Shown in pieces: positions 8,291-18,091 of a stretch of DNA of 64,000 nt. The first letter of the stretch is position 1; each line of letters begins with the position of its first letter. The notes under the pieces were generated by a model. It was not told the DNA's origin. It saw nothing but the letters and a program-made list of their open reading frames with translations, and ran no database searches. Made by a program: the position numbers and the translations under genes. The DNA is from Alteromonas antoniana (GTDB taxonomy: Bacteria; Pseudomonadota; Gammaproteobacteria; Enterobacterales; Alteromonadaceae). The stretch is from the NCBI RefSeq assembly GCF_019249295.1, contig NZ_JAESDH010000004.1, positions 124,001 through 188,000 on the forward strand. The letters are read 5' to 3'.

Positions 8291-9037
8291 ATGCGTCAGG
8301 GACGTAAGAAACTGTCAGATGTGATCACCGAACAGCTGGAATCCATGATTCTGGACGGGACGCTATTGGCAGGGCAACAGCTTCCACCCGAGCGTGAACT
8401 CGCTCAGGAATTTGACGTGTCTCGTCCTTCGCTCCGCGAAGCAATTGGTAACTTGCAGGCGCGCGGGTTGGTAGAACGCAAACAGGGCGGTGGTACCTTT
8501 ATCAGTCGCGATTTGAATGCGGCGATGACCGATCCGTTAATGGCGCTTATCAGCCGACGGCCGGAAACCCAGTTTGATTTGCTGGAGTTTCGTCACGCGC
8601 TGGAAGGCATGGCTGCGTATTATGCGGCATTGCGCGGGCAGCCTGAGGATTATCAGGCGCTGCGCAGTGCACTGGAAGAACTACCGACGCCAGGAAAAGA
8701 TGAAAGTAAACGCGAACAGGCTGAGGCCTTAGGTCGCTTTTATATCATTATGGCGAGGGCGTCTCACAACATGGTACTGCTGCACGTGATGAGCACGATG
8801 CAAAGTATGTTGATTGAGAACATTGAAAGAAACCTTGAGATGCTGGCACTGCATACCACGGTGGTAGACGACATCGCGCGTCAGCGCCGTGAAATTGTTG
8901 AAGCCATTGCATCACGGGATCCGGAAGCGGCGAGACAAGCCTGTAACGCGCATCTGGCATTTATTGAAAAAACCCTACTGGATATTAACCAGCGTGACAG
9001 CCGCGTACAACGTGCGCTGAGACGACTGGAAATATAA
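8291..9037 (+). CDS. pdhR: Pyruvate dehydrogenase complex repressor PdhR (GntR/FadR family)
   Basis: A 248-residue regulator with an N-terminal winged helix-turn-helix (about residues 6-70: QLPPERELAQEFDVSRPSLREAIGNLQARGLVERKQGGGTF in pieces) and an all-helical FCD effector domain (about 90-235) with metal-binding type histidines. In enterobacteria PdhR represses its own operon and respiratory genes and releases DNA on binding pyruvate. Its location directly upstream of aceE, and the matching operator 65 bases before its start, support the same role here. Confidence 0.95.
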   Translation: MRQGRKKLSDVITEQLESMILDGTLLAGQQLPPERELAQEFDVSRPSLREAIGNLQARGLVERKQGGGTFISRDLNAAMTDPLMALISRRPETQFDLLEFRHALEGMAAYYAALRGQPEDYQALRSALEELPTPGKDESKREQAEALGRFYIIMARASHNMVLLHVMSTMQSMLIENIERNLEMLALHTTVVDDIARQRREIVEAIASRDPEAARQACNAHLAFIEKTLLDINQRDSRVQRALRRLEI

Positions 9038-9200
9038 GAGGCGTGAAGCCCGACATTCTGGTGCTATGTGTAAAATCAGGCATCAGTAATGGGTGAGCCA
9101 CATTGGCTTGCTCAGAGTACAACGTAATTTAGGTATTCATCCGACGGGAATAGTCACCCGGACGGATGATGTTCTATATAAGCAAACATAGGATGGCACC

Positions 9201-11873
9201 ATGACTGATATGATGCACCAAGATGTGGATCCGCAAGAAACACAAGAATGGTTGGATTCGTTAGAGTCAGTATTAGAAGAAGAAGGTACAGACAGGGCTC
9301 ACTTCTTATTAGAATCATTGATTGAAAAAGCGCGCAGAAATGGTGCCCATTTACCGTACGATGCGACAACCGCTTATATAAATTCCATACCGCCGGGGCA
9401 GGAGCCTACCATGCCTGGCGACCAGACTATCGAGGGCAAAATCAGAAACGCCCTGCGCTGGAACGCGCTAATGATGGTACTGAGAGCGTCTAAGAAAAAC
9501 CTGGAGCTGGGTGGCCATATTTCCTCTTTTGCCTCTTCAGCCATGCTTTACGATGTGGGCTTCAACCACTTTTATCGCGCGCCTAACGAAAAAGATGGCG
9601 GCGATTATGTATTTTATCAGGGCCACGTCGCCCCGGGTATTTATTCCCGCGCGTTTATCGAAGGCCGTCTGACCGAAGAGCAACTTGACGGTTTCCGTCA
9701 GGAAGTCGATGGCAAAGGCATTTCGTCTTATCCGCACCCGAAACTGATGCCGGATTTCTGGCAGTTCCCAACCGTATCCATGGGCTTAGGGCCAATGCAG
9801 GCGATTTATCTTGCCCGCTTCCTGAAGTACCTGACAGACCGTGGCATTAAAGACTGTTCAGAGCAGCGCGTATGGTGCTACCTGGGTGACGGTGAGTGTG
9901 ATGAGCCGGAAAGCTTGGGTGCAATTGGTCTGGCGTCACGCGAAGGCCTGGACAACCTGACCTTTGTTATTAACTGTAACCTTCAGCGCCTTGATGGGCC
10001 GGTTCGTGGTAATGGCAAAATTATTCAGGAGCTGGAAGGCACATTCCGCGGCGCAGGCTGGGAAGTAATCAAAGTGATCTGGGGTCGTTACTGGGATCCA
10101 CTGCTGGCCCGTGATACCTCTGGCAAATTATTGCAACTGATGAACGAAACCATCGACGGTGAATATCAGAACTGCAAAGCGAAAGGCGGTGCCTACACCC
10201 GCGAAAAATTCTTCGGCAAATACCCTGAGCTGAAAGAAATGGTGTCCAACATGTCTGATGAAGACATCTGGCGTCTGAACCGTGGTGGTCACGATCCGGT
10301 GAAAGTGTACGCAGCATACGATCGCGCGGTAAACACCAAAGGCCGTCCGCAGGTTATCCTGGCGAAAACCGTTAAGGGTTACGGCATGGGGGCAGCTGGT
10401 GAAGGTAAAAACATTGCTCACCAGGTGAAGAAAATGGACATGGATGCGGTAAAAGCGTATCGCGACCGTTTTAATATTCCGGTATCTGATGAGAAGCTGA
10501 CTGATCTGCCTTACTACAAGTTTGACGAAGACAGCGAAGAAATGAAGTACCTTCGCGCCCGTCGTGAAGCACTCCATGGCTATATGCCGGTGCGTCGCGC
10601 GAAGGCATCTGAAGATTTACCCGCGCCGCCAATGAAGGCATTTGATGCTGTGACCAAAGGCTCAGGCGATCGTGAAATCTCTACGACGATGGCATTCGTT
10701 CGTGTACTGACCGCGCTGCTGAAAGACAAGCAAATTGGTAAGCGTATTGTGCCAATCATCCCGGATGAAGCCCGTACCTTCGGTATGGAAGGCCTGTTCC
10801 GTCAGGTTGGTATCTACTCTTCACAAGGCCAGAAATACGAGCCGCAGGATTCTGATCAGGTCGCGTACTATCGCGAAGATAAGAAAGGTCAGGTATTGCA
10901 GGAAGGTATTAACGAATTAGGTGCAATGGCGTCATGGCTGGCGGCGGGCACGTCATACAGTACGAACGATTTACCGATGGTGCCGTTCTACATCTATTAC
11001 TCGATGTTTGGGTTCCAGCGTGTTGGCGACCTTGCATGGGCAGCCGGTGATTCACGTACTCGTGGTTTCCTGGTGGGTGGAACTGCCGGACGCACCACAC
11101 TGAATGGTGAGGGCTTACAGCATCAGGACGGCCACTCGCATACGCAGGCAGCGCTGATCCCGAACTGTGTGAGCTACGACCCGACTTACGGCTACGAAGT
11201 GGCTGTGATTGTTCAGGACGGTATGCGTCGCATGCTGGAAGAGCAGGAAGACGTGTTCTACTACCTGACAGTTATGAACGAAAACTACAAGCAACCTGAA
11301 ATGCCAAAAGGCGTGGAAGAAGGCATTGTAAAAGGGATTTATCTGCTTGATACCGTTGGCGATAAGAAGCGCAAACGGAAAGTGAAGCTGCTGGGCTCAG
11401 GCACTATCCTGGAGCAGGTTCGCGAAGCAGCGGCGAAGCTGGCAGAAGACTACAATGTGGTTGCCGAAGTTTACAGCGTGACATCATTCAATGAACTGAC
11501 GCGCGAAGGCATGGAATGTGACCGACACAACATGCTTCACCCTGATGATAAGGTGAAAGTGCCGTTCATTACCGAAACGCTGGAAGCCGGTATTGATGGC
11601 CCGACTATCGCGGCAACAGACTACATCAAGAACTATGCAGATCAGGTACGCAGCTTTGTTCCAGGCAGCTACCGTGTGTTGGGTACTGACGGGTTTGGTC
11701 GCTCAGACAGCCGCGCGAACCTGCGTCGTCATTTTGAAGTGGATGCAGCATACGTGACGTACGCGGCACTTTACGAGCTTTACAAAGCGGGTGACGTTGA
11801 TGCGAAGACGCTGTCTAAAGCGATGAAGGATCTGGATATTGATCCGGATAAAGTTAATCCACTTTACGCATAA
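9201..11873 (+). CDS. aceE: Pyruvate dehydrogenase E1 component (homodimeric type)
   Basis: An 890-residue thiamine diphosphate enzyme that decarboxylates pyruvate and reductively acetylates the lipoyl groups of AceF. The ThDP motif begins GDGECDEPESLGAIGLAS and ends in NCNLQRLDGPV; GNGKIIQELEGTF and the transketolase-like central domain with HQDGHSHTQA are present. Length matches the single-chain E1 of gammaproteobacteria. It follows pdhR by 163 bases and precedes aceF by 20 bases. Confidence 0.98.
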   Translation: MTDMMHQDVDPQETQEWLDSLESVLEEEGTDRAHFLLESLIEKARRNGAHLPYDATTAYINSIPPGQEPTMPGDQTIEGKIRNALRWNALMMVLRASKKNLELGGHISSFASSAMLYDVGFNHFYRAPNEKDGGDYVFYQGHVAPGIYSRAFIEGRLTEEQLDGFRQEVDGKGISSYPHPKLMPDFWQFPTVSMGLGPMQAIYLARFLKYLTDRGIKDCSEQRVWCYLGDGECDEPESLGAIGLASREGLDNLTFVINCNLQRLDGPVRGNGKIIQELEGTFRGAGWEVIKVIWGRYWDPLLARDTSGKLLQLMNETIDGEYQNCKAKGGAYTREKFFGKYPELKEMVSNMSDEDIWRLNRGGHDPVKVYAAYDRAVNTKGRPQVILAKTVKGYGMGAAGEGKNIAHQVKKMDMDAVKAYRDRFNIPVSDEKLTDLPYYKFDEDSEEMKYLRARREALHGYMPVRRAKASEDLPAPPMKAFDAVTKGSGDREISTTMAFVRVLTALLKDKQIGKRIVPIIPDEARTFGMEGLFRQVGIYSSQGQKYEPQDSDQVAYYREDKKGQVLQEGINELGAMASWLAAGTSYSTNDLPMVPFYIYYSMFGFQRVGDLAWAAGDSRTRGFLVGGTAGRTTLNGEGLQHQDGHSHTQAALIPNCVSYDPTYGYEVAVIVQDGMRRMLEEQEDVFYYLTVMNENYKQPEMPKGVEEGIVKGIYLLDTVGDKKRKRKVKLLGSGTILEQVREAAAKLAEDYNVVAEVYSVTSFNELTREGMECDRHNMLHPDDKVKVPFITETLEAGIDGPTIAATDYIKNYADQVRSFVPGSYRVLGTDGFGRSDSRANLRRHFEVDAAYVTYAALYELYKAGDVDAKTLSKAMKDLDIDPDKVNPLYA

Positions 11874-11893
11874 GTTCAGGGAGACTAAGTAAC

Positions 11894-13954
11894 ATGTCAG
11901 ATATCAAAGACGTATTAGTACCCGACCTCGGGGAAGACGAAGTTGAAGTCATCGAACTGTGCGTAGCAGAAGGCGATGACGTTGAAGCGGAAGATGCCCT
12001 GGTCACAGTAGAAAGTGACAAGGCCAGCATGGATATTCCAGCGCCCTTTGCGGGCAAAGTGAAAGAGCTTTCCGTAAAAGTCGGCGACAAGATTTCAGAA
12101 GGCGATTTGCTGGCTAAGCTTGCTGCTGCGGGTGAAGCTGGTGATTCTGATGACAGCAGTTCTGAAGAGCAGGAAGAGCCTGCTAAAGAAGAGAAAGCCG
12201 AGTCAAAATCAGAAGCACCGAAACAGGAAGATAAACCTGCATCAGGTGGCTCAAAAGGCGGCAGCAAAACCGTTGAAGTAAAAGTGCCGGATATTGGTGA
12301 TGATTCGGAAGTAGACGTCATCGAAGTACTGGTTGCAGAAGGTGACACGGTTGCTGAAGAAGATGGCCTGATCACGCTTGAAACTGACAAGGCCACTATG
12401 GATGTGCCTTCGCCACACGCCGGTAAAGTGGTAAGTTTGTCGGTAAAAGAAGGCGATAAGGTGAGCGAGGGCTCGCTGGTGCTGACACTGGAAATTGAAG
12501 GCGAGGGCGGCGATGACGCCCCGGCCGAAGATTCAGATTCGGATGACTCTGCTTCACAAGCATCTTCAGATGACAGTGATGATTCTGCTAACGCAGAGGA
12601 AACTGCTGATGAAGGCGCAGAAGAAGAAATCGAAGTGAAGGTACCGGACATCGGTGATGATGCCGATGTTGATGTTATCGAAATTCTGGTTTCTGAAGGC
12701 GATACCATTGAAGCTGAAGACGGCCTGATTACCCTTGAGACCGATAAGGCGACCATGGATGTGCCGTCGCCGAAAGCCGGCACGGTGACTAAGCTGCTGG
12801 TAAAACAGGGTGACAAAGTGTCTGAAGGCTCGTCTGTGCTGATGCTGAAAGTGAAAGGCGCTGCACCGAAGAAAGAAAGCAAGCCTGAAGCGAAGAGCGA
12901 CAGTCAGTCTGCGTCGAAGAAAGACGAGAAACCACAACAGCAAGCAGCTGCGCAGGACAGTAACCGTCCTAAGCGCCCACCGGTACCGCATCATCCATCA
13001 GCGGGTGAAAAGCAGAAATCCGGTAAGGTGCATGCATCACCTTCTGTACGCCGACTGGCTCGTGAGTTCGGCGTGGATCTGACTCAGGTCAATGGCTCTG
13101 GTCGTAAAGACCGTATCCTGAAAGAAGACGTGCAAAGTTATGTGAAGTACGAGCTTTCTCGTCCGAAAGCCACAGCTGGCGCAGTGGGTGGAAATACCGA
13201 GGGCGGTGGTTTGCAGGTCATTCCGCCACCGAAGGTAGATTTCTCTAAGTTTGGTGAAGTGGAAGAGAAACCGCTTACGCGTATTCAGAAGATCTCTGGT
13301 CCGAACCTGCATCGCAACTGGGTGACTATCCCGCACGTGACGCAGTTTGAAGAGGCGGATATCACAGAACTTGAGCAGTTCCGTAAAGATCAGAACGCGA
13401 TTGCCGAGAAGCGCAAGCTGGGCGTGAAAATTACGCCACTGGTGTTCATGATGAAGGCGGTTGCGGATGCGCTTAAGGCCTATCCGGTATTTAACTCCTC
13501 ACTTTCCGAGACCGGTGAGTCTTTAATTGAGAAAAAGTACTACCATATAGGTATTGCGGTTGATACACCGGGAGGCCTTGTGGTGCCGGTGGTTCGTGAT
13601 GTTGACAAAAAAGGCATTATGGATATCTCCCGCGAGTTGATGGAAATCAGTGCCAAAGCGCGTGACGGCAAGCTGAAAGCGGCCGATATGCAGGGCAGCT
13701 GCTTTACTATCTCAAGCTTAGGTGGCATCGGCGGTACCGCATTTACACCCATTGTGAATGCGCCGGACGTTGCTATTCTTGGGGTATCGAAAAGTGACAT
13801 AAAACCAAAATGGAACGGGAAAGAGTTTGAACCGCGCCTGATGGTCCCCATGTCACTATCATACGACCATCGTGTTATTGACGGCGCGGTGGCGGCAAGG
13901 TTTGCTGTACACCTTAAAACGGTGCTGGAAGACTTACGTCAAATGTTGCTGTAA
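11894..13954 (+). CDS. aceF: Pyruvate dehydrogenase E2 (dihydrolipoamide acetyltransferase), three lipoyl domains
   Basis: A 686-residue E2 core protein that carries acetyl groups from E1 to CoA. Three lipoyl domains are present, with lipoylated lysines at K43 (ESDKAS), K166 and K285 (ETDKAT). They are joined by acidic Ser/Asp/Glu-rich or Ala/Lys-rich linkers. A peripheral-subunit-binding domain spans about 379-416 (HASPSVRRLAREFGVDL). The catalytic acetyltransferase domain is about 450-686, with catalytic His659 in SYDHRVIDGA. The ribosome site AGGGAG precedes the ATG. Three lipoyl domains as in E. coli. Confidence 0.98.
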   Translation: MSDIKDVLVPDLGEDEVEVIELCVAEGDDVEAEDALVTVESDKASMDIPAPFAGKVKELSVKVGDKISEGDLLAKLAAAGEAGDSDDSSSEEQEEPAKEEKAESKSEAPKQEDKPASGGSKGGSKTVEVKVPDIGDDSEVDVIEVLVAEGDTVAEEDGLITLETDKATMDVPSPHAGKVVSLSVKEGDKVSEGSLVLTLEIEGEGGDDAPAEDSDSDDSASQASSDDSDDSANAEETADEGAEEEIEVKVPDIGDDADVDVIEILVSEGDTIEAEDGLITLETDKATMDVPSPKAGTVTKLLVKQGDKVSEGSSVLMLKVKGAAPKKESKPEAKSDSQSASKKDEKPQQQAAAQDSNRPKRPPVPHHPSAGEKQKSGKVHASPSVRRLAREFGVDLTQVNGSGRKDRILKEDVQSYVKYELSRPKATAGAVGGNTEGGGLQVIPPPKVDFSKFGEVEEKPLTRIQKISGPNLHRNWVTIPHVTQFEEADITELEQFRKDQNAIAEKRKLGVKITPLVFMMKAVADALKAYPVFNSSLSETGESLIEKKYYHIGIAVDTPGGLVVPVVRDVDKKGIMDISRELMEISAKARDGKLKAADMQGSCFTISSLGGIGGTAFTPIVNAPDVAILGVSKSDIKPKWNGKEFEPRLMVPMSLSYDHRVIDGAVAARFAVHLKTVLEDLRQMLL

Positions 13955-13966
13955 GGCAGCAGTCGC

Positions 13967-14004
13967 GGCGGGGGAATGTGCGCATTCCCCTTTACGCCGT
14001 TTTT
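13967..14004 (+). terminator. Terminator-like hairpin between aceF and lpdA
   Basis: GGGGAATG/CATTCCCC (13971-13978 with 13983-13990) forms a perfect stem, extended by outer GGCG/CGCC pairs, and is followed by GTTTTTTC. It should end much of the aceEF transcript, leaving lpdA to its own promoter in the next 100 bases. Confidence 0.75.
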
Positions 14005-14106
14005 TCAGGCAATTAGGCCAACTTCGCTTTACATGGCTTGTTGCCGCTAGGTAAAATTCGGGCGTTTTACGCATATTTACTATTTTGGACAGAATTTGAG
14101 GTCACG

Positions 14107-15525
14107 ATGAGCGAAATAAAAACTCAGCTAGTTGTATTAGGCGCAGGACCAGGCGGCTATTCCGCGGCATTCCGTGCTGCCGACTTGGGCATTGAAACCG
14201 TAATTGTTGATGCCAGGGAAACACTGGGTGGGGTGTGTCTTAACGTAGGATGTATTCCTTCAAAAGCACTGTTACACGTGGCGAAGGTCATCAAAGAAGC
14301 CAAGCACCTGTCTAACCATGGTGTGACTTTTGGTGAGCCGAAATTCGATCTGGACAAAATCCGCGAATACAAAGACGGCGTTGTTGGCCAACTGACCAAA
14401 GGTCTGGCTGGCATGTCTAAAATGCGTAAAGTAAAACACGTCCAGGGCTACGGTAAATTTACCGGTGCAAACACGCTGGAAGTGGAAGGTAAAGACGGCA
14501 AAACCACAATCTCGTTTGAGAATGCCATTATCGCAGCAGGTTCTGAGCCAGTCACTCTGCCGTTTATCCCGGAAGACGATCGCGTAATTGACTCAACCGG
14601 CGCGCTGGAAATGAAAGACATTCCGGAAAAAATGTTGGTTCTGGGCGGTGGTATCATCGGTCTGGAAATGGGTACCGTATACGAAGCACTGGGTTCGAAA
14701 ATTGACGTGGTTGAGTTCCTTGACCAGTTAATCCCGGCTGCTGACAAAGACATCATGAAAGTCTTCATGAAGTCGTACAAAGACAAGTTCAACGTGATGC
14801 TGGAAACCAAAGTCACCAACGTTGAGGCGAAAGACGACGGTCTGTATGTGACATTCGAAGGCAAGAAAGCGCCTTCAGAGCCAGTACGCTACGATAAAGT
14901 GCTGGTAGCAGTAGGTCGCCGTCCTAACGGCAAGTTGGTGGATGCCGACAAAGCCGGCGTAAACGTAGACGACAAAGGCTTTATCAACGTAGACAAACAG
15001 CTGCGTACTAACGTCGACAATATTTATGCTATCGGTGACATCATCGGACAGCCAATGCTGGCGCACAAAGCCGTTCATGAAGGTCACGTTGCTGCAGAAG
15101 TAATTTCTGGTCAGAAGCATTACTTCGATCCTCGCTGCATTCCTTCAGTGGCTTACACTGAGCCAGAAGTTGCGTGGGTAGGTCTGACTGAGAAAGAAGC
15201 GAAAGAACAGGGCGTTAACTATGAGACTGCCTCATTCCCATGGTCTGCATCAGGCCGTGCGATTGCTTCTGATGCCACTGACGGTCTGACCAAGATGATC
15301 TTCGAAAAAGACTCTGGCCGCGTTATCGGTGGTGCGATGGTAGGCACCAACGCCGGAGAGATGCTGGGCGAAATTGGTCTGGCTATTGAGATGGGTGCGG
15401 ATGCAGAAGATGTGGGTCTGACTATTCATGCTCACCCAACGCTGAACGAATCGATTGGCCTGGCGTGTGAAATCTTCGAGGGTAGCATTACTGATATGCC
15501 TAACCCGAAAGCGAAGAAAAAGTAA
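14107..15525 (+). CDS. lpdA: Dihydrolipoyl dehydrogenase (E3)
   Basis: A 472-residue FAD disulfide oxidoreductase that reoxidises dihydrolipoamide. It serves as E3 for pyruvate dehydrogenase and normally also for 2-oxoglutarate dehydrogenase and the glycine cleavage system encoded at 40.6-45.1 kb. FAD motif GAGPGGYSA, redox-active disulfide C44/C49 (GGVCLNVGCIPSK), NAD-binding GGGIIGLEMG, and the C-terminal HAHPTLNES with the catalytic His are all present. The ATG at 14107 has a GAGG site; an in-frame start at 14038 lacks one. Confidence 0.97.
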   Translation: MSEIKTQLVVLGAGPGGYSAAFRAADLGIETVIVDARETLGGVCLNVGCIPSKALLHVAKVIKEAKHLSNHGVTFGEPKFDLDKIREYKDGVVGQLTKGLAGMSKMRKVKHVQGYGKFTGANTLEVEGKDGKTTISFENAIIAAGSEPVTLPFIPEDDRVIDSTGALEMKDIPEKMLVLGGGIIGLEMGTVYEALGSKIDVVEFLDQLIPAADKDIMKVFMKSYKDKFNVMLETKVTNVEAKDDGLYVTFEGKKAPSEPVRYDKVLVAVGRRPNGKLVDADKAGVNVDDKGFINVDKQLRTNVDNIYAIGDIIGQPMLAHKAVHEGHVAAEVISGQKHYFDPRCIPSVAYTEPEVAWVGLTEKEAKEQGVNYETASFPWSASGRAIASDATDGLTKMIFEKDSGRVIGGAMVGTNAGEMLGEIGLAIEMGADAEDVGLTIHAHPTLNESIGLACEIFEGSITDMPNPKAKKK

Positions 15526-15542
15526 CTATCTATTCTGATATG

Positions 15543-15572
15543 AAAAAGCGAGGCAACTGCCTCGCTTTTTTT
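15543..15572 (+). terminator. Intrinsic terminator of lpdA
   Basis: AAAAAGCGAGGC-AACT-GCCTCGCTTTTTTT: a GC-rich stem with a T-run, 18 bases after the lpdA stop. Confidence 0.92.
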
Positions 15573-15635
15573 ATGTCTTTATTACCCATCAAGTCGGTAA
15601 CACATCACTACTGATTAGCTTTACAGCTTAGCAAG

Positions 15636-16694
15636 TTACGATGCCACTTTGACCGGTTGGACATTCGCTTCAGTATCACCCGGCGTTTGGGCCACGACTT
15701 CCGGACAACTACTGTGACGCTGCTCCATAAATCGTTTTACTGTCGCCGCGCAGTAGCCTTTGCGGCAGCATTGCGATAACAGCATCTCGTGGCGTTCTAC
15801 ACGTTCTCTGATGATGTTCACAATGAGCTCTCGCACCCATTTCAGGCCTGCGTCCATATCCTGGCGCTTATGCCACATTAACGACACGGGAGACGTGCTG
15901 ATTTGCACCGGCGTTTCAAATACCGCCAGTTCACCGGAAAAAATTTCTTTTTCCAGCACCAGTGACGGCGCGACGCAAATCAGATTTGTCTGGTTTAGCA
16001 GTGAGGGCACATTGTGAAACTGGTTGACTGACATCGCGACACGGCGCTTCAAACCCAGATTATTTAATGCCTGATCAGTTGGGCCGGAAACATCGCCGGT
16101 CAGCGATACCAGCAGATGATCAGCATTCACAAATTCATTTAAGCTAAGTTGTTCTTTTGCCAGCGGGTGGTCCGGACGCATTACCACAACCCAGCGGGGA
16201 TCGATCAGATGATCGGCACGAATAACGCTGTCCTGCCGATATTGTTTGGCAAACGCCAGTTCGGCCTCGGCGTCTTTAAGCATGTCTTCTGCATCAATGG
16301 TTGAGTACGGAACCGCATACACATTAATACCCGGCGCGTCATTCTCAATTATCTTACGCAACGGGCCCCATACCATGTCTACCATACTGTCAGTGGCGGC
16401 AATACGGAAGGTTCTTCGCGCTGTCGCCGGATCAAAATCATCCGAATTGACCGCCGTCTCCAGTTGACCCAATGGGTCCTGAATCTGGCTCCAGAGGTTT
16501 CGGGCGAACGAGGTAGGCTGGATCCCTCTGCCGTCTTTGACGAACAACTCATCTTTCCATGCTACTCGCATTCGGGAGAGTGCGTTGGATACCGCAGGTT
16601 GTGTCATTGCCAGACGGTCTGCGGCGCGGGTAATTGCGCCCTCGGTCATGATGGCATCAAATATCATTAACAGGCTGAGATCCTGCGATCGCAT
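15636..16694 (-). CDS. LysR-family transcriptional regulator with Cys-containing C-terminal extension
   Basis: A 352-residue regulator. The N-terminal winged helix (RAADRLAMTQPAVSNALSRM, about residues 20-40) is followed by the LysR substrate-binding domain (about 90-300). Typical members stop near 300 residues; this one has about 45 extra residues containing C309, C310, C315 and C330, which could bind metal or form disulfides. The ribosome site GGAGAA precedes the ATG. Divergent from the RND adaptor with a 14-bp palindrome between them, an arrangement like mexT/mexEF, so it probably controls that pump. The inducer is unknown. Confidence 0.9.
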   Translation of the reverse strand: MRSQDLSLLMIFDAIMTEGAITRAADRLAMTQPAVSNALSRMRVAWKDELFVKDGRGIQPTSFARNLWSQIQDPLGQLETAVNSDDFDPATARRTFRIAATDSMVDMVWGPLRKIIENDAPGINVYAVPYSTIDAEDMLKDAEAELAFAKQYRQDSVIRADHLIDPRWVVVMRPDHPLAKEQLSLNEFVNADHLLVSLTGDVSGPTDQALNNLGLKRRVAMSVNQFHNVPSLLNQTNLICVAPSLVLEKEIFSGELAVFETPVQISTSPVSLMWHKRQDMDAGLKWVRELIVNIIRERVERHEMLLSQCCRKGYCAATVKRFMEQRHSSCPEVVAQTPGDTEANVQPVKVAS

Positions 16695-16764
16695 AATTGT
16701 TCTCCGTTGTTCCGGGTAGTCTCGCGCTGAGCATTTTTACTCCCTCGATTGCTATTAATATATT

Positions 16765-16778
16765 ACATCATGTGATGT
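16765..16778. promoter_or_regulatory. Palindrome in the LysR/RND divergent promoter region
   Basis: ACATCATGTGATGT is a perfect 14-bp palindrome in an AT-rich 174-base intergenic region between the divergent genes. It fits a LysR-type operator, though no known consensus was matched. Confidence 0.5.
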
Positions 16779-16868
16779 GTTGCATATTAAAAGATAATTT
16801 TTTTTATTTATTCGGCGTCGCCATAATAGCCTCATCAAGTTTTTATGATTATGAACCAAGGAACCTTC

Positions 16869-18089
16869 ATGACCTTTACATTTCGGCTAAGCATCATTGT
16901 GTGGGTAGTGCTATTGCTCACCGCTTGCGATAGTCAGCCCGCCGCGGCACCCCAGCAAGGTGCTCAGGCCGTGCCGGTGGATGTTGCAGAAGTGATTGCT
17001 CAGCCTCTTACCGAGTGGGACAGCTTTACCGGCAGATTGGAAGCGCCTGAGCACGTAGAGTTACGACCCCGTGTTTCCGGGTATATTGAGTTTGTCGCCT
17101 TTGATGAAGGTGAGTGGGTGGAGCAGGGGGATACGCTGTTTCTGATTGATAACCGGGCGTTTAAAGCAGAAGTGGACCGCTTATCAGCGCAACTTAAACA
17201 GGCAAAAAGCCAGTTATCGCTGACTGATCATGACTATGAGCGTGTTTCACGGTTGCGTGAGTCACAGTCAGTGTCGGAAGAAGTCTTGGATAACCGCCGT
17301 TCTGCATCAGAACAGGCCAGTGCCAATGTTGCCGCTATCGAGGCTGCGCTGGATCTGGCAAAACTTAACCGTGGCTTCGCCCGGGTTGAGGCGCCAATAT
17401 CTGGTCGGGTATCCCGGGCCAATATCACTGAAGGAAACTATGTTACCGCGGGGCAGACCGTTCTCACCCGTATTGTCTCTACACATCCTCTTTATGCCTA
17501 TTTCGACATTGATGAGCAAACCTACCTGCGTTATGCCGATAGCTGTCAGGATGGTAACGCTGTGAATGCTAAGCCAGTGGCGATGCGGCGGGCAAATGAT
17601 GAGGAGTATCACTTCTGGGGGAATATTGACTTTGTTGATAACCAGGTGAATGCGAACACCGGCACAATTCGAGTTCGCGCTGTGTTTGATAATACCCATG
17701 GTGCACTGTTACCCGGGATGTTCGCGCACCTGAAGCTGGCGGGACAAACCCGCGAGGCAGGGATTTTAATTGCAGAGAAAGCGATTGGTACCGATCTCAA
17801 TAACAAATACGTGTTGGTGGTTAATCAGGATAATGTCGCTGAATACCGCCCGGTGAAACTGGGCGACAAAATGGGCACGCTGCGGCTGATTGAAAGCGGC
17901 CTTAACCCCAGTGATTCCATCGTGGTAGACGGGCTTCAGCGCATTCGGCCAGGCGTGAACATTGCGCCAACGTCGGTGCCAATGGCAACGGAAGACTCAT
18001 TGTCTGAAATCATGGCATGGCAGGAGCGCGTAACGTCGTTTGATGAAGTGGCGCAGCGTAGCAGTACCCGTGCGACCGTGGAGCTGTAA
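16869..18089 (+). CDS. RND efflux periplasmic adaptor (MexE-like lipoprotein)
   Basis: A 406-residue membrane fusion protein. The signal peptide ends in a lipobox (LLLTAC|DSQ), so it is anchored in the inner membrane. Family features include FTGRLEAPEHVELRPRVSGYIE, a hairpin of coiled-coil helices (about 100-170) and the split lipoyl domain (ARVEAPISGRVSRANITEGNYV). It links the RND permease downstream to an outer membrane channel. The ATG at 16869 was chosen because AAGGAA lies five bases before it; upstream ATGs at 16845 and 16851 have no such site. The closest remembered relatives are MexE-type adaptors. No outer membrane factor follows. Confidence 0.92.
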   Translation: MTFTFRLSIIVWVVLLLTACDSQPAAAPQQGAQAVPVDVAEVIAQPLTEWDSFTGRLEAPEHVELRPRVSGYIEFVAFDEGEWVEQGDTLFLIDNRAFKAEVDRLSAQLKQAKSQLSLTDHDYERVSRLRESQSVSEEVLDNRRSASEQASANVAAIEAALDLAKLNRGFARVEAPISGRVSRANITEGNYVTAGQTVLTRIVSTHPLYAYFDIDEQTYLRYADSCQDGNAVNAKPVAMRRANDEEYHFWGNIDFVDNQVNANTGTIRVRAVFDNTHGALLPGMFAHLKLAGQTREAGILIAEKAIGTDLNNKYVLVVNQDNVAEYRPVKLGDKMGTLRLIESGLNPSDSIVVDGLQRIRPGVNIAPTSVPMATEDSLSEIMAWQERVTSFDEVAQRSSTRATVEL

Positions 18090-18091
18090 TC

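Noticed and set aside
11854..12882. Long Ser-rich minus-strand frame opposite aceF
   Set aside because: Antisense shadow produced by the acidic, codon-biased lipoyl domains and linkers of aceF.
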